A stretch of DNA of 64,000 bases from Gemmatimonadaceae bacterium (GCA_025929535.1 JAICLZ010000001.1:62001-126000); one strand, 5' to 3'; shown: positions 34,493 through 44,351, counted from the first letter of the stretch. The notes: generated by a model from the letters alone, not told the origin. Program-made: numbers and translations.

Positions 34493-35866
34493 ATGACTCG
34501 GTCCGGCATGAAGGTCGTCGCCACACTGCTGATCGCCGTCCTGGGTGGCGCCCTCACAATGGGTGCGCCCTCGCTCCACGCGCAAGCGACCGGCGCATCG
34601 CCTGTGCTCGCTACGCCACCGGCGGCGGCACAGGGCACGAACGGACATCTGGACCCGCAGGCCGCCACGCGGGCGTATCTCGCTACCCTCCCGGCCGACA
34701 AAAAAGCCAAATCCGATGCGTACTTCGAGGGGGGATACTGGTTGATCCTTTGGGATTTCGTCGTGGGCGCGGTGGTATACCTCATCCTGCTCGGCACGGG
34801 GCTGTCGGCGCGAATGCGCAATTCGGCCGAGCGCATGACGGCGAATGCGACGCTGCAGAGCGCGATCTACTGGGTGGAGTTCATCGTGCTGGTGAGTATC
34901 ATCGAGCTGCCCTGGAGCATCTACGAGGGCTTCGTTCGCGAGCACTCGTACGGGCTGTCGAATCTCACGTTCGGCTCGTGGCTCGGCGAACAGACAAAGG
35001 GACTCCTGATCGCGCTCGTGCTGGGAGCAATCGTCATTGCCGTGCTGTACGCGATCATACGGCGGCTGCAGCGCACGTGGTGGGTGTGGGGGGCAATCGT
35101 GGTGATCGCCTTCTCGTTTTTCGGGGCGGTCATCGCACCCGTCGTGCTCACGCCCATCTTCAACTCGCCGAAAAAGCTCACCGATCAGCGCGTGGTGGCG
35201 CCGATACTCCGCCTCGCCCGACAGAACGGGATCGACGCGAAGGACGTGTGGGAGATCGATGCCTCGAAGCAGAGCAAGCGGATCAGCGCGAACGTGAGCG
35301 GCGCGCTGGGCACGGAGCGCATCACGCTCAACGACAATCTCCTGAATCGTGCATCGCTGGAGGAGATCGAGGCGGTGATGGGGCACGAGATGGGGCACTA
35401 CGTGCTGAACCACGTCTACAAGGGATTGATCGAGGTCGGGATTCTGATCGTGATCGGCTTTGCGGTGGTGTCATGGCTGTTCGAGCGGCTGCGGGTGCGA
35501 TACGAGCGCTCGTGGAAGGTGCGCGGAATAGCGGATCCGGCCGGGCTCCCGCTGGTGGCGCTCCTCTTCTCCGCCTACTTCTTCGTGATCACGCCGGTGC
35601 TGAACACGATCGTGCGCACGCAGGAATACGAAGCGGATGTGTTCGGGCTGAACACGGCGCGGCAGCCGGATGGATTCGCGCAGATCGCGATCAAGCTGAG
35701 CGAGTACCGGAAGCTCGATCCGGGTCCGTGGGAAGAGAGAATCTTCTACGATCATCCCAGCGGGCGCACGCGCATCTTCACGGCGATGCGCTGGAAGGCG
35801 GAGAACCTTCCTGCCGCGAACGATGCTACGACACCGTCCGCGTCTTCCGCTTCAGGAAATCCATGA
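34493..35866 (+). CDS. M48 (Ste24/CAAX protease 1-like) membrane metallopeptidase
   Basis: 457 aa. A signal-like N-terminal helix (KVVATLLIAVLGGALTMG) is followed by a periplasmic stretch and four to six membrane helices. The zinc site is EAVMGHEMGHYVLNH (HExxH), with the third ligand in TQEYEADVFGL (E-x3-D). The C-terminal IFYDHPSGRTRI matches the family's HPS/HP-x3-R motif. The N-terminal Peptidase_M48_N-type helices with SIIELPWSIYEGFV are also typical of Ste24-like proteins. It would cleave misfolded membrane proteins or lipoprotein-like substrates. ATG 34493 was chosen; ATG 34439 and 34508 are in frame. The 3' end overlaps the VWA gene by 41 bases. Confidence 0.9.
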   Translation: MTRSGMKVVATLLIAVLGGALTMGAPSLHAQATGASPVLATPPAAAQGTNGHLDPQAATRAYLATLPADKKAKSDAYFEGGYWLILWDFVVGAVVYLILLGTGLSARMRNSAERMTANATLQSAIYWVEFIVLVSIIELPWSIYEGFVREHSYGLSNLTFGSWLGEQTKGLLIALVLGAIVIAVLYAIIRRLQRTWWVWGAIVVIAFSFFGAVIAPVVLTPIFNSPKKLTDQRVVAPILRLARQNGIDAKDVWEIDASKQSKRISANVSGALGTERITLNDNLLNRASLEEIEAVMGHEMGHYVLNHVYKGLIEVGILIVIGFAVVSWLFERLRVRYERSWKVRGIADPAGLPLVALLFSAYFFVITPVLNTIVRTQEYEADVFGLNTARQPDGFAQIAIKLSEYRKLDPGPWEERIFYDHPSGRTRIFTAMRWKAENLPAANDATTPSASSASGNP

Positions 35867-37076
35867 GAATGAACTGACCGAGCGTCATGGTGTTCGTGAA
35901 GTACGCCTTGCCGCGGCTGATGGCGGACATGCGCTTCACGAACTCGACGAGGGCTCGGTCGCGCGCGAGCATGAAGGTGTTGATCACGATGCCCGAGCGC
36001 CGGCAGTCCGCGACTTCGCGCAGGGTGGCGGAGGTGACCATCGCGTCGAGCCCCATCGAGTTCTTGTAGATCATCCCGTTGGGCATCGTGAGCGCGCTCG
36101 GCTTGCCATCGGTGATCATCACGATCTGGCGCATGTCCTTCTTCTGCGACATGAGGATGCGTCGCGAGAGCTTCAGCCCCTCGGCGGTGTTGGTGTGATA
36201 CGGCCCCACCTGCGCGTGAGCGAGGCGGTTGAGCGGGATCTCCTCGGCCGAGTCGTGAAAGAGGACGACGCGGATCGTGTCGCCGGGAAACTGGGTGCGG
36301 ATGAGGTGCGTGAGCGCGAGCGCGACCTTCTTGGCGGGTGTGAAGCGATCCTCGCCGTAGAGAATCATGGAGTGCGAGGTGTCGAGCATGAGCACCGTCG
36401 CGCACGACGAGCGGTACTCGGCCTGACGCACCATCAGGTCGCCGTAATCGAGATCGATCGGGACGTCGAGATTGCCGTTTCGGATGAGCGCGTTCTGCAG
36501 TGTCGCGTTGACATCGAGGTTGAGCGTGTCGCCGAATTCGTAGGGCTTGCTCGATCCATCGGCTTCGATGCCGGTGGCGAGATACGGCGTGTCGTGGCTG
36601 CCGAAGCTGGAGCGGCCGAGTGAACCAAGCAGGCTGCGAAGGGTCTTGAAGCCGAGGAAGTCGATGCCTTTCTCGGTGAGCGAGAACTGGACGTCCTTGG
36701 ACGCGGCGTGGGCGAGACCACCGGGGCCGGTGACCGGCTGGTGGCTGGCGGGCATCTGCGGCGGCGCGTCGACGTTGAGGTAGCCTTCCTCGACGAGCTT
36801 GGAGATGATGTCGTCGAGCAGCTTGGCGAGCTTCTCGGCGCTTTCGCCATCGTCCTTGCCATCGCCGCGGAGCGCGTCGAGCATCTCGGCGGTGAACTGG
36901 CCGCTCTCCATGAGCGCGTTCAGGATCGCTTCGCGGAGCGCATCCATCGAGCGATCCTGCGCCTGCCCCATGTCGTCCCAGTAGGGGCTCTGCATCTTGC
37001 TGCCGGCGAAGCCCGATTGCAGCAGAAAATCCGCCAGCTTGTCGAGCAGCGACTGGAGATCGATGGCGTCGGCCAT
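35826..37076 (-). CDS. VWA-domain protein (ChlD/CoxE-like)
   Basis: 416 aa from ATG 37076. The N-terminal half is helical ([37 protein letters not shown]). A von Willebrand A domain follows from about residue 220 with a complete [17 protein letters not shown] (DxSxS), NTAEGLKLS (Thr) and VMITDGKPS (Asp). In the same frame upstream of the ATG the sequence LRFHTYGKFSPE continues to look conserved, so the true start may be a rare codon (CTG 37112). VWA proteins of this type work with MoxR/ChlI-like ATPases, and one is encoded at 40669. The physiological substrate is unknown. Confidence 0.85.
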   Translation of the reverse strand: MADAIDLQSLLDKLADFLLQSGFAGSKMQSPYWDDMGQAQDRSMDALREAILNALMESGQFTAEMLDALRGDGKDDGESAEKLAKLLDDIISKLVEEGYLNVDAPPQMPASHQPVTGPGGLAHAASKDVQFSLTEKGIDFLGFKTLRSLLGSLGRSSFGSHDTPYLATGIEADGSSKPYEFGDTLNLDVNATLQNALIRNGNLDVPIDLDYGDLMVRQAEYRSSCATVLMLDTSHSMILYGEDRFTPAKKVALALTHLIRTQFPGDTIRVVLFHDSAEEIPLNRLAHAQVGPYHTNTAEGLKLSRRILMSQKKDMRQIVMITDGKPSALTMPNGMIYKNSMGLDAMVTSATLREVADCRRSGIVINTFMLARDRALVEFVKRMSAISRGKAYFTNTMTLGQFILMDFLKRKTRTVS

Positions 37077-37223
37077 CTCGGGACTGAACTTGCCGTACGT
37101 GTGAAAGCGCAGCGGAGTGGACGGCAGTAGGTTGTGTTGGTCGCGCGCTCGCGCAGCGTGCGCGCGGCGGCGGGTGTCTGATCGCAGGATGACACTGATG
37201 CCCTGACCTTGCAACCCCTCGGG

Positions 37224-38507
37224 ATGATCGACTCCGCACCACCGACGACGCTCACGCCGCCGCGCGGGACGCCTTCGGGCGCGATCGCCGCGCCGCGCTA
37301 CCGGAACCCGTTCTCGGTGCTGATCAAGCACCGGAACTTCCGGATCTTCTGGTTCGGACAGACCGGGTCGCTGGTGGGCACCTGGATGCAGCAGGTGGCG
37401 CTCGGATGGGTGGTGCTGCAGATCTCGAACAGCGCGTTTCTGGTGGGCGTGGAGGCGGCGGCGGGTTCGCTGCCGGTGCTCTTCTTCACGCTCTACGCGG
37501 GGGTGCTGGCGGACCGGCGCGACAAGCTCACGCTCGTGCGGATCACGCAGTCGCTGCTCCTGTGCGAGGCGACGCTGCTCTGGTGGTTCAACTGGACGGG
37601 CCACGTGACGATCGCGGTGCTGATCGGGATCGCGCTGTTCGGCGGAACGGCGAGCGCGTTCGACATTCCCACACGGCAGTCGCTGATGGTGGAACTCGTG
37701 GGACGCGACGACGTGGTCGATGCAATTGCCTTGAATTCAAGCGGATTCAATCTCGCGCGCATCGCGGGGCCGAGTCTGGCCGCGGTGATCATCGACCGGT
37801 TCGGGCTGGCGTGGTGCTTCGCCGCGAATGCCCTGAGTTATCTGCTGGTGCTCATCAGCCTCTTTCGCATCAAGCTCGCTCCGAAGACCGTCGAGCCCAC
37901 GGCGCTCTCGCCCACGGAAGGGCTGATGGAGGGGGTGCGCTTCATGCGGAGCTCGCGCGAGGTGTCGCTGCTCATGAGCATGGTGACGGTCTACTCGATC
38001 TTCGGCATTCCCTATCTCGTGCTGATGCCGGTGATCGCGCGCGACACGCTCCACGGCACCGCGCGGACGTACGGGCTCTTGCTCGCGAGCGTGGGGCTCG
38101 GAGCGGTGACAGGCGCCTTCTCGCTCGCGATGGTCGGACGGCGGGTGCGGCGCGGGAAGATTCTCGCGGGGGCGGCGTTCTCGTTCAGCGCGCTGCTGAT
38201 CGCATTCTCGTTCTCCCGCAACATCTGGCTCTCGACCGCCATCCTGTTCTTCACGGGGATGACGATGATCCTCAACAACGCGCTGGCGAACGGCCTGCTG
38301 CAGACGATCACGCCGGACAACCTGCGCGGACGCGTGATGTCTGCGTACGCGTTCGTGTTCGTCGGCATGGCGCCGGTGGGATCGCTGCTGTCGGGGAGCG
38401 TGGCCTCGGCGCTGAGCGCGCCGGCGGCGATAGGGATCGGGGGCGGCGTGTTGCTGTGCTTTGCGTCGTGGGTGTTCGGGACGAGGGGGGAGCTGACGGG
38501 GTTGTAA
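37224..38507 (+). CDS. MFS transporter (EntS/MFS_3-like)
   Basis: 427 aa, about 12 membrane helices. Begins with KHRNFRIFWFGQTGSLVGTWMQQVALGWVVLQ, the usual opening of the EntS-like branch, followed by LYAGVLADRRDKLTLVRITQ (the A-like loop motif G-x-L-A-D-R-x-D-R/K-x). A central cytoplasmic loop and the second half (GLLLASVGLGAVTGAF; LRGRVMSAYAFVFVGMAP) also fit. Likely a proton-driven exporter of small molecules; specificity cannot be read. ATG 37224 was chosen over TTG 37209. The gene is divergent from the VWA gene. Confidence 0.9.
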   Translation: MIDSAPPTTLTPPRGTPSGAIAAPRYRNPFSVLIKHRNFRIFWFGQTGSLVGTWMQQVALGWVVLQISNSAFLVGVEAAAGSLPVLFFTLYAGVLADRRDKLTLVRITQSLLLCEATLLWWFNWTGHVTIAVLIGIALFGGTASAFDIPTRQSLMVELVGRDDVVDAIALNSSGFNLARIAGPSLAAVIIDRFGLAWCFAANALSYLLVLISLFRIKLAPKTVEPTALSPTEGLMEGVRFMRSSREVSLLMSMVTVYSIFGIPYLVLMPVIARDTLHGTARTYGLLLASVGLGAVTGAFSLAMVGRRVRRGKILAGAAFSFSALLIAFSFSRNIWLSTAILFFTGMTMILNNALANGLLQTITPDNLRGRVMSAYAFVFVGMAPVGSLLSGSVASALSAPAAIGIGGGVLLCFASWVFGTRGELTGL

Positions 38508-38594
38508 GTCGAGAGGTGACGTGATCAACAGCTGCGCACACGGATTTAAGAACGGAGCGAGCTCGAATACCGAGGGACACCGGGTCATCCCTGC

Positions 38595-38618
38595 ATATTC
38601 AACCAAAGGGTTGACAAT
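38595..38618. promoter_or_regulatory. ArsR-type operator, upstream copy
   Basis: ATATTCAACC-AAAG-GGTTGACAAT. Arms TCAACC/GGTTGA are perfect and the outer bases partly so. The same pattern recurs at 38634-38657, and the centres are 39 bases apart, close to four helical turns. This suits two dimers of the ArsR-family protein encoded just downstream. Confidence 0.7.
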
Positions 38619-38633
38619 CGCCGGGTCGCGACT

Positions 38634-38657
38634 ATATTCAGCCACATGGTTGAATAT
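38634..38657. promoter_or_regulatory. ArsR-type operator overlapping the start codon
   Basis: ATATTCAGCC-ACAT-GGTTGAATAT. Outer arms ATATTCA/TGAATAT are perfect, with one mismatch near the centre. The regulator's ATG (38646) lies in the middle, so binding would block transcription through the start and give autoregulation. Confidence 0.7.
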
Positions 38658-38987
38658 CCCAGGCTCGATCTCGTCTTCCGCGCGCTCGGGGACAGCACCC
38701 GCCGCGGCATGCTCAGGCAGCTCGCAGTGCGCGAGCGCACGGTAGGGGAGCTCGCCGAGCCGTACCGCATGTCGCTGGCCTCGGCGTCCAAGCACGTAAA
38801 GACGCTCGAGCGGGCGGGACTCGTGAAGCGAACCGTGCGAGGGCGGACGCATTTCTGTCGCCTCAACCCGCAGCCGCTCGCGAAAGCGGATGGGTGGCTG
38901 CGCGAGTACGAGCGGCTCTGGGACATTCGACTCGCGCGGCTCGAAGAGATGCTGCGGCATCCCGACAACGAAGACAGCGATCGCTGA
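38646..38987 (+). CDS. ArsR-family winged-helix repressor
   Basis: 113 aa. FRALGDSTRRGMLRQLAVRERTVGELAEPYRMSLASASKHVKTLERAGLVKRTVRGRTHFCRLNP is a complete ArsR HTH core (read here across its motifs ALGDSTRR, SLASASKHVKTLE and GLVKRTVRGR). No metal-binding Cys pair is present, so it belongs to the SdpR-like, non-metal branch. It is followed 50 bases on by an SRPBCC/AHSA1 gene, a very common pairing in which the two are co-expressed. Twin operators flank and overlap the start. Confidence 0.93.
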   Translation: MVEYPRLDLVFRALGDSTRRGMLRQLAVRERTVGELAEPYRMSLASASKHVKTLERAGLVKRTVRGRTHFCRLNPQPLAKADGWLREYERLWDIRLARLEEMLRHPDNEDSDR

Positions 38988-39037
38988 GCCGAGCGCAACT
39001 CTCCCGGCAACATTCCAGACACCAGACGAGTACGCAC

Positions 39038-39502
39038 ATGCCCGCCACATCCACCGACCGTATCGAAAAGCAGATCGTCCTCGACGCTCCCCGCTCGCGC
39101 GTCTGGCGCGCGCTCACCGATGTCCGGCAGTTCAATCAGTGGTTCGGCGTGAATCTCGAGCAACCCTTCAAAGCGGGGCAGAAGAGCAGCGGGCGGATCA
39201 CCATTCCGAAATACGAGCACATCCTGATGGAAGCCTGGGTCGAGAAGGTCGAGCCCGAGCACCATTTCTCCTTTCGCTGGCACCCGGGCTCGAGTGATCC
39301 GACTCTCGACACGTCGAAGGAGCCCACGACGCTCGTGGCCTTCACTCTCGAAGACGATGACGAAGGGACGAAGCTGACGGTCGTCGAGACCGGCTTCGAC
39401 GCGCTTCCCGAGTCGCGCCGCGTCTCGGCATTCTCCGGCAACGAGAAGGGGTGGGCGGGGCAGCTTCGCAACATCGCCAACTACCTGAAGTCGAATTCCT
39501 GA
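39038..39502 (+). CDS. SRPBCC (AHSA1/START-like) domain protein
   Basis: 154 aa. KQIVLDAPRSRVWRALTDVRQFNQWFGV at the N-terminus is the classical AHSA1 opening (motifs APRSRVWRAL, FNQWFG), with FSFRWHP in the middle and the amphipathic helix KGWAGQLRNIANYL at the end. The fold makes a cavity for hydrophobic ligands. Such proteins paired with ArsR regulators are of unknown specific ligand. It lies 3 bases from the convergent cytidylate-kinase-like gene. Confidence 0.9.
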   Translation: MPATSTDRIEKQIVLDAPRSRVWRALTDVRQFNQWFGVNLEQPFKAGQKSSGRITIPKYEHILMEAWVEKVEPEHHFSFRWHPGSSDPTLDTSKEPTTLVAFTLEDDDEGTKLTVVETGFDALPESRRVSAFSGNEKGWAGQLRNIANYLKSNS

Positions 39503-39505
39503 TCG

Positions 39506-40126
39506 CTAGCCGAAGTGCTCGCGCGCGACCTGCACGACGATCGCTGCCGCGCCGTCGACGCCGAGCCGTCCGGTGTTCAGGCAGAGATGATAGTTCTCCT
39601 GTGCGAGCCATGACCGGTTCCAGTGGGAGCGAACGTATTGCTCCCGCTGCTTGTTGCTCTCGATCACGTACTTCTCGGCATCCTTGAGCGAGAGCGACAG
39701 GCGCGTCGCGATGCGCGCCGCGAGCTCGGCGCGCGCGGCGTAGCAGAACACGTGGAGCGAGTCCTCGCGCTCGCCGAGCACCCACTGTGCGCCGCGGCCG
39801 ACGACGACCGTCGGTCCCGCGGCGACCGCCTCCTCGATGACGTTCGCCGTCACCTCGAGAATGCGCTCCTCACTCGGCGGCAGCGTGGTCGGCCTGCGCG
39901 TGAGCACCTCGGGGGCACCCAGGGTCAACGCATCCGCGAGTCGCTGGGTGAGCGTCGGCACCTTCTCCTCGCGCTCCACCACCTCGGCCACCGCAACGCC
40001 CAGCCGCTGCGCCACCGAGTCCACGAGCCCGTTGTCGACGAGCCGCCAGCCGAGCGTCGCGGCAACCCGCGCGGCCAGCTCGGCACCGCCCGCGCCGACC
40101 ATCCGCGAGACGGTGATCAGCGGCAC
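39506..40126 (-). CDS. Cytidylate-kinase-like family protein
   Basis: 206 aa, GTG start. ITVSRMVGAGGAELAARVAATLGW resembles the P-loop region of the cytidylate-kinase-like family, with the loop as GAGGAELA instead of a strict GxxxxGK[ST]. Further features are VVVGRGAQWVL, FCYAARAELAARIA and DAEKYVIESNKQREQYVRSH. The ending YHLCLNTGRLGVDGAA is also typical. True cytidylate kinase (Cmk) looks different, and the role of this branch is not well known. It starts 12 bases after the GNAT stop in what looks like one minus-strand operon. Confidence 0.8.
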   Translation of the reverse strand: MPLITVSRMVGAGGAELAARVAATLGWRLVDNGLVDSVAQRLGVAVAEVVEREEKVPTLTQRLADALTLGAPEVLTRRPTTLPPSEERILEVTANVIEEAVAAGPTVVVGRGAQWVLGEREDSLHVFCYAARAELAARIATRLSLSLKDAEKYVIESNKQREQYVRSHWNRSWLAQENYHLCLNTGRLGVDGAAAIVVQVAREHFG

Positions 40127-40138
40127 GTGTGCGCGCGG

Positions 40139-40672
40139 TCAGGTGAGATGACAGACCCGCAGATGCTCGACTACCCGAAAGCCGAGCGCATCCCACACGG
40201 CATTTGCGGTCTCGTTCTCGACCGCGTTGTGGAGGCGAGCCTCGCGCAGACCGCGCGCGCGGCACCAGCCGATTGCCGTAGTGAAGAGCGCGCGCAGCAC
40301 GCCATGTCGTCGCGCACCAGGGATGACATACACTGACGAGATGTAGCCGTAGCGCGCGGGGAAGAGCAGCGGGAGTCCGGCACTCGCGATGCATCGCAGG
40401 ATTCCTACGGCAACGCCCTCGCTCTCGGCGAGAAAGATCACCTCGTTCGCGCTGCGCAGCTGGGCCGCGAAGAGCCGGCTCGCGCGCGCGGGCGCATCGG
40501 GACGCAGCCGGCGATAGATCGGATTTTCCGAATGCTCGCGGAGGAGTGCGAGACGGAGCTCCACCACCACCGCGAGATCTTTCATCGTGGCTTGACGCAC
40601 GGTGAGCCCGGCATCGAGGCGAGCATCCGCCTCGAGCGACTGATCCTGGTCGCTTGCCGGATGCTCGATCAC
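40139..40672 (-). CDS. GNAT-family N-acetyltransferase
   Basis: 177 aa. LTVRQATMKDLAVVVELRLALL at the N-terminus, VIFLAESEGVAVGILRCIA in the centre, YISSVYVIPGARRHGVLRALF (acetyl-CoA pyrophosphate loop, R-R-x-G-V-x-R) and ARLHNAVENETANAVWDALGF (closing motif) make a full GNAT fold. GTG 40672 overlaps the stop of the AAA+ gene as GTGA. Substrate unknown. Confidence 0.88.
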   Translation of the reverse strand: MIEHPASDQDQSLEADARLDAGLTVRQATMKDLAVVVELRLALLREHSENPIYRRLRPDAPARASRLFAAQLRSANEVIFLAESEGVAVGILRCIASAGLPLLFPARYGYISSVYVIPGARRHGVLRALFTTAIGWCRARGLREARLHNAVENETANAVWDALGFRVVEHLRVCHLT

Positions 40673-42144
40673 GCCATCATGCCTCCGCCGAACAGATCCT
40701 GATTCGGCCGGCGTCGCTCGGGAGGCTGCGCACGACCGTAGAGTCCCGAGTCGGAGCGCGAGATCTTCTTCCGCGCCACGAGAGCCTCCAGGACGAGCTC
40801 CGACGCGGCGGCGACGACGGATGCATCGCCGCTCTCTCCGAGCCCGCTCTCGTATACGACCTCGAGTAGTCCGGGGATGCGCTGAAAGCCCTCGACCATC
40901 GCGCCCGAGGAGACGTCGCCGTCCACCTGCAGCGCATTCCCCTGGTCGAACCACATCACCATGTCATCCGTGTTCAGCGAGCCCGCGCGCTCGTGCATCG
41001 TAGCATCGGCCGCGCGCCGAATGAGCTCGTGCGCGATCGCGTGGCCGCCCACCAGCTCGCCCTCGTACTCGAGCTCGATCTTTCCCGTGATCGCCGGAAG
41101 CGCGGCGTAGATGTCGCTGATGCGCGGCACCACGTCGCACTCGCCCGTGAGCAGCGAGCGGCGCTCGGCGTTCGAGATCGCGTTCTCGAGCGCGGAGATC
41201 GGCATGCGCTGCGATACTCCGGAGCGCTTGTCGATGCGCTTGTCCATCCGCGCCTCGAATGCGATGCGCTCGATCACCTCGGAGATGAAATCCGGCACGC
41301 GCACCGGGAGCCCGCCGCGCGAGGCCCACGCCTCCTGCTGCGTGATCGCCATGCCGAGATCAACGGACTCCGGGTAGTGCGTCATGATCTCACTGCCGAT
41401 GCGGTCCTTGAGCGGCGTGATGATCTTGCCGCGGGCCGTGTAGTCCTCGGGATTCGCGGTGAAGCAGATCAGCACGTCGAGCGGGAGACGGATGGGATAG
41501 CCTTTGATCTGGACATCCCCTTCCTGCATGATGTTGAAGAGCCCGACCTGGATCTTTCCGGCGAGATCCGGCAGCTCGTTCAGCGCGAAGATGCCGCGGT
41601 TCGCGCGCGGGAGCATGCCGTAGTGAATCGTGAGCTCATCGGCGAGCACGTGGCCGCCCCGCGCCGCGCGAATCGGATCGACATCGCCGATGATGTCGGC
41701 GATCGTGACGTCCGGCGTGGCGAGCTTCTCGACGTAGCGCGAGTCGCGATCGAGCCACGCCACAGGGGTGTCGTCGCCCATCTCCGCGATGCGCATGCGC
41801 GCGAACTTCGAGATCGGCGCGAACGGATTGTCGTTGATCTCGCTCCCGGCGATCGCGGGAATCACCTCGTCGAGCAGCGTGGAGAGCGAGCGGAGGATGC
41901 GCGACTTGGCCTGGCCGCGAAGTCCGAGCAGGATGAAGTTGTGCCGGGAGAGCAGCGCGTTGACGATCTGCGGGACGACGGTCTCGTCGTAGCCCACGAC
42001 GCCGGAGAAGATGGGGCCGCCCTTGGCGAGGCGGGCGAGCAGGTTCGCGCGCACTTCATCCTTGACCGAACGAAACGCGAGCGATGGGTCAGCGAACGGC
42101 GAACGCTTGAGAGCGCCGAGGGTTTCTGGGTACGACGACGGCAC
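40669..42144 (-). CDS. AAA+ ATPase of the ChlI/MoxR type
   Basis: 491 aa, GTG 42144 with GGAG 6 bases upstream. Walker A region FILLGLRGQAKSRILRSL (the Q-A-K-S variant usual in this group), IGDVDPIRAARGGHVLADELTIHYGMLPRANRGIFALNELPDL (pre-sensor insert and Walker B-like N-E-L), and CFTANPEDYTARGKIITPLKDRIGSEI (sensor 1 and Arg finger). The C-terminal 90 residues are not ATPase-like. It likely remodels a target together with a VWA partner (candidate at 35826), as in chelatase and MoxR systems. No tetrapyrrole genes are near, so a chelatase function is not supported. Confidence 0.86.
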   Translation of the reverse strand: MPSSYPETLGALKRSPFADPSLAFRSVKDEVRANLLARLAKGGPIFSGVVGYDETVVPQIVNALLSRHNFILLGLRGQAKSRILRSLSTLLDEVIPAIAGSEINDNPFAPISKFARMRIAEMGDDTPVAWLDRDSRYVEKLATPDVTIADIIGDVDPIRAARGGHVLADELTIHYGMLPRANRGIFALNELPDLAGKIQVGLFNIMQEGDVQIKGYPIRLPLDVLICFTANPEDYTARGKIITPLKDRIGSEIMTHYPESVDLGMAITQQEAWASRGGLPVRVPDFISEVIERIAFEARMDKRIDKRSGVSQRMPISALENAISNAERRSLLTGECDVVPRISDIYAALPAITGKIELEYEGELVGGHAIAHELIRRAADATMHERAGSLNTDDMVMWFDQGNALQVDGDVSSGAMVEGFQRIPGLLEVVYESGLGESGDASVVAAASELVLEALVARKKISRSDSGLYGRAQPPERRRPNQDLFGGGMMA

Positions 42145-42212
42145 GGACAACTCCGATGCTACAGGGTGAAAACGGGACGAGTCCCAGCCTACAGTGTTGC
42201 AGCGGTCGTTCG

Positions 42213-44351
42213 CTAGTCCCGCGCCGAAACGGCCGTGACCTCCACCAGATTGTCGTAGAACACGGGTCCGTGGCCGAGGTCGGTCTCGCGCTGCGACGTG
42301 GTGTCGTTGGCGTTGCGCCCATCCTTCGCGAACTTCGTCCACCACACCGACGGAGCCCACACGGTTCCCTCGCTCACCGCATCCGATACGCGCGCAACCG
42401 CGCCGAAGCTCCCGCGATCGTTGTGCACCTCGACGCGTGTTCCGTTGAGCACCGCACGCTGCGTCGCGTCCTCCGGATGGATCACGAGCTCCGGCTCGTG
42501 CGCGCTGCGCCGCAGGGTCTCGATGTTCACAAACGACGAATTGAGGAACTGGTGCGCGGGCGACGAGATGAGCGCCAGCGGAAAGCGCGACGCCAGCTCG
42601 GGTGCGCTGTTCAGCGATTCGTAGGGCGGCGTGAACGTCGGAACCGGATCGACTCCCATCTCCGCGAGGCGCTGCGAATAGAATTCGCACTTGCCACTCG
42701 GCGTCGGGAAGATGCCTTCGGCGAACGGGAGATACGGGCGTGGAACGTTCAGTCGCGCGTACCCCTTCTCGAGCAGCGCCTCCAGCGTCACTCCCTGCAG
42801 CTTGTCGCTCTCCGAATCGAGCGCCTGCCGAATGAGCTCGAGATCGTCGTCGCGCACGACTGGATGATCGATGCCCATGCGCGCGGCGAGCAGGCGGAAG
42901 ATCTCGCTGTTCGGCTTGCACTCGCCAACGGGCTCGATCGACGGGCGGTTGAGCGTGACGTAGTGGTGCCCGTAGGAGTAGTGCACGTCCCAGTGCTCGA
43001 GCTGCGTGGTGGCCGGGAGCACGATGTCGGCCCAATCGGCGGTGTCGGTGAGGAAGTGCTCGAGCACGACGGTGAACAGATCCTCGCGCCCGAGCCCGCG
43101 CACGACGGCACTCCGATCCGGCGCCACCGCCGCGGGATTGGAGTTGTAGACCACCAGCGCGCGCACCGGCGGCCCTCCCACGCCCGCATCGGGCGTGGTG
43201 AGCGCCTCGCCGAGCCGGATCATGTTGATCGTGCGCACGGGCGGCGAGAGATCGGGGCGAAACAGCTTCGCGCGATTGAACTGGAAGTTCCCGCTCGAGG
43301 AGAGCTGCACTCCGCCGCCCACGCGACGCCAGTGCCCGGTGACCGCGGGGAGACAGGCGATGGTGCGCACGGCCATGCCGCCGCCGCCATGCCGTTGCAG
43401 CCCGTAGTTGATGCGCACGAACGCCGCCTTCGCGCGCCCGTACTCGCGTGCGAGTGCGACGATGCGCTCGGCGGGAATTCCCGTGATGGAGCACACGCGC
43501 GCCGGCGTGTACTCCGCCGCGCGCGCGCGCAGCTCCGCCTGTCCGAGCGTGTACCGATCGAGATAGTCGGCATCCTCGAGCCGCTCCGCGAAGAGCACGT
43601 GCATGATGCCGAGTGCGAGCGCCGCGTCGGTGCCCGGTGTGATCGGGATCCACTCGTCGCACTGGTCGGCGGTGCGCGTGCGCAGCGGGTCGATCGCGAT
43701 CACGCGCGCGCCGCGCTCGCGTGCCTCGCGCACGAACGGCCAGAGATGCGGATTCGACGTGAGCGTGTTCGTGCCCCACAACAGCACGAGATCGCTCTCG
43801 GGAAGTCCCTCCGGGTCCGCGCCGATGCTTGCTCCGAGCGTCATGCGCAACCCGACGGTACCGGCCATCGAGCAGATCGTGCGATCGAGCATCGAGGCGC
43901 CGAGCAGATGGAAGAAACGTTGATCCATCGTGCTGCCCTGGATGAGCCCGAGCGTGCCGGAATAGGAGTACGGTAGAATCGACTGCGGGCCGTCTGCGGA
44001 GCGGGCGATCGCGTTGAGCCGATGTGCAACTTCGTCGAGCGCCTCGTCCCAACTGATGCGCTCGAAGCGCCCCTCGCCCTTTTTGCCGACCCGGCGGAGC
44101 GGATGCATCAGGCGCTGATCGTGATACGTGCGCTCGATGTAGCGATTGACCTTGGCGCAGAGGAAGCCACGTGTGAACGGATGCTCGGGATCACCGGAAA
44201 CGCGAACGGCACGCCCGTCGCGAACGGTCACGAGCATGGCGCACGTGTCGGGGCAATCGTGAGGACAGGCGCCGCGGACGATCGTGTCGCCGGCGCTGTC
44301 GTTGCGAGAACGAGGGTTCGTATCGGTAGCGGCGAAGCGGGGCGTTTCCAT
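42213..44351 (-). CDS. Molybdopterin-dependent oxidoreductase (DMSO reductase family)
   Basis: 712 aa. An N-terminal [4Fe-4S] site is seen: [12 protein letters not shown]...GFLCAKV (C-x3-C-x3-C-x26-27-C). The molybdopterin domains follow ([61 protein letters not shown]) and the C-terminal MGD-binding domain ([23 protein letters not shown]). No Tat signal precedes it, so it should be cytoplasmic. It resembles formate dehydrogenase-like or assimilatory enzymes without partner subunits here. Substrate cannot be read. ATG 44351 was chosen. Confidence 0.92.
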   Translation of the reverse strand: METPRFAATDTNPRSRNDSAGDTIVRGACPHDCPDTCAMLVTVRDGRAVRVSGDPEHPFTRGFLCAKVNRYIERTYHDQRLMHPLRRVGKKGEGRFERISWDEALDEVAHRLNAIARSADGPQSILPYSYSGTLGLIQGSTMDQRFFHLLGASMLDRTICSMAGTVGLRMTLGASIGADPEGLPESDLVLLWGTNTLTSNPHLWPFVREARERGARVIAIDPLRTRTADQCDEWIPITPGTDAALALGIMHVLFAERLEDADYLDRYTLGQAELRARAAEYTPARVCSITGIPAERIVALAREYGRAKAAFVRINYGLQRHGGGGMAVRTIACLPAVTGHWRRVGGGVQLSSSGNFQFNRAKLFRPDLSPPVRTINMIRLGEALTTPDAGVGGPPVRALVVYNSNPAAVAPDRSAVVRGLGREDLFTVVLEHFLTDTADWADIVLPATTQLEHWDVHYSYGHHYVTLNRPSIEPVGECKPNSEIFRLLAARMGIDHPVVRDDDLELIRQALDSESDKLQGVTLEALLEKGYARLNVPRPYLPFAEGIFPTPSGKCEFYSQRLAEMGVDPVPTFTPPYESLNSAPELASRFPLALISSPAHQFLNSSFVNIETLRRSAHEPELVIHPEDATQRAVLNGTRVEVHNDRGSFGAVARVSDAVSEGTVWAPSVWWTKFAKDGRNANDTTSQRETDLGHGPVFYDNLVEVTAVSARD

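Noticed and set aside
40669-44052. A minus-strand open frame of over 1100 codons through the AAA+ gene and into the oxidoreductase region
   Set aside because: Only the part after 42144 looks like protein. The upstream part is Arg/Ala/Gly-rich and antisense-like in composition, and the oxidoreductase uses another frame there.
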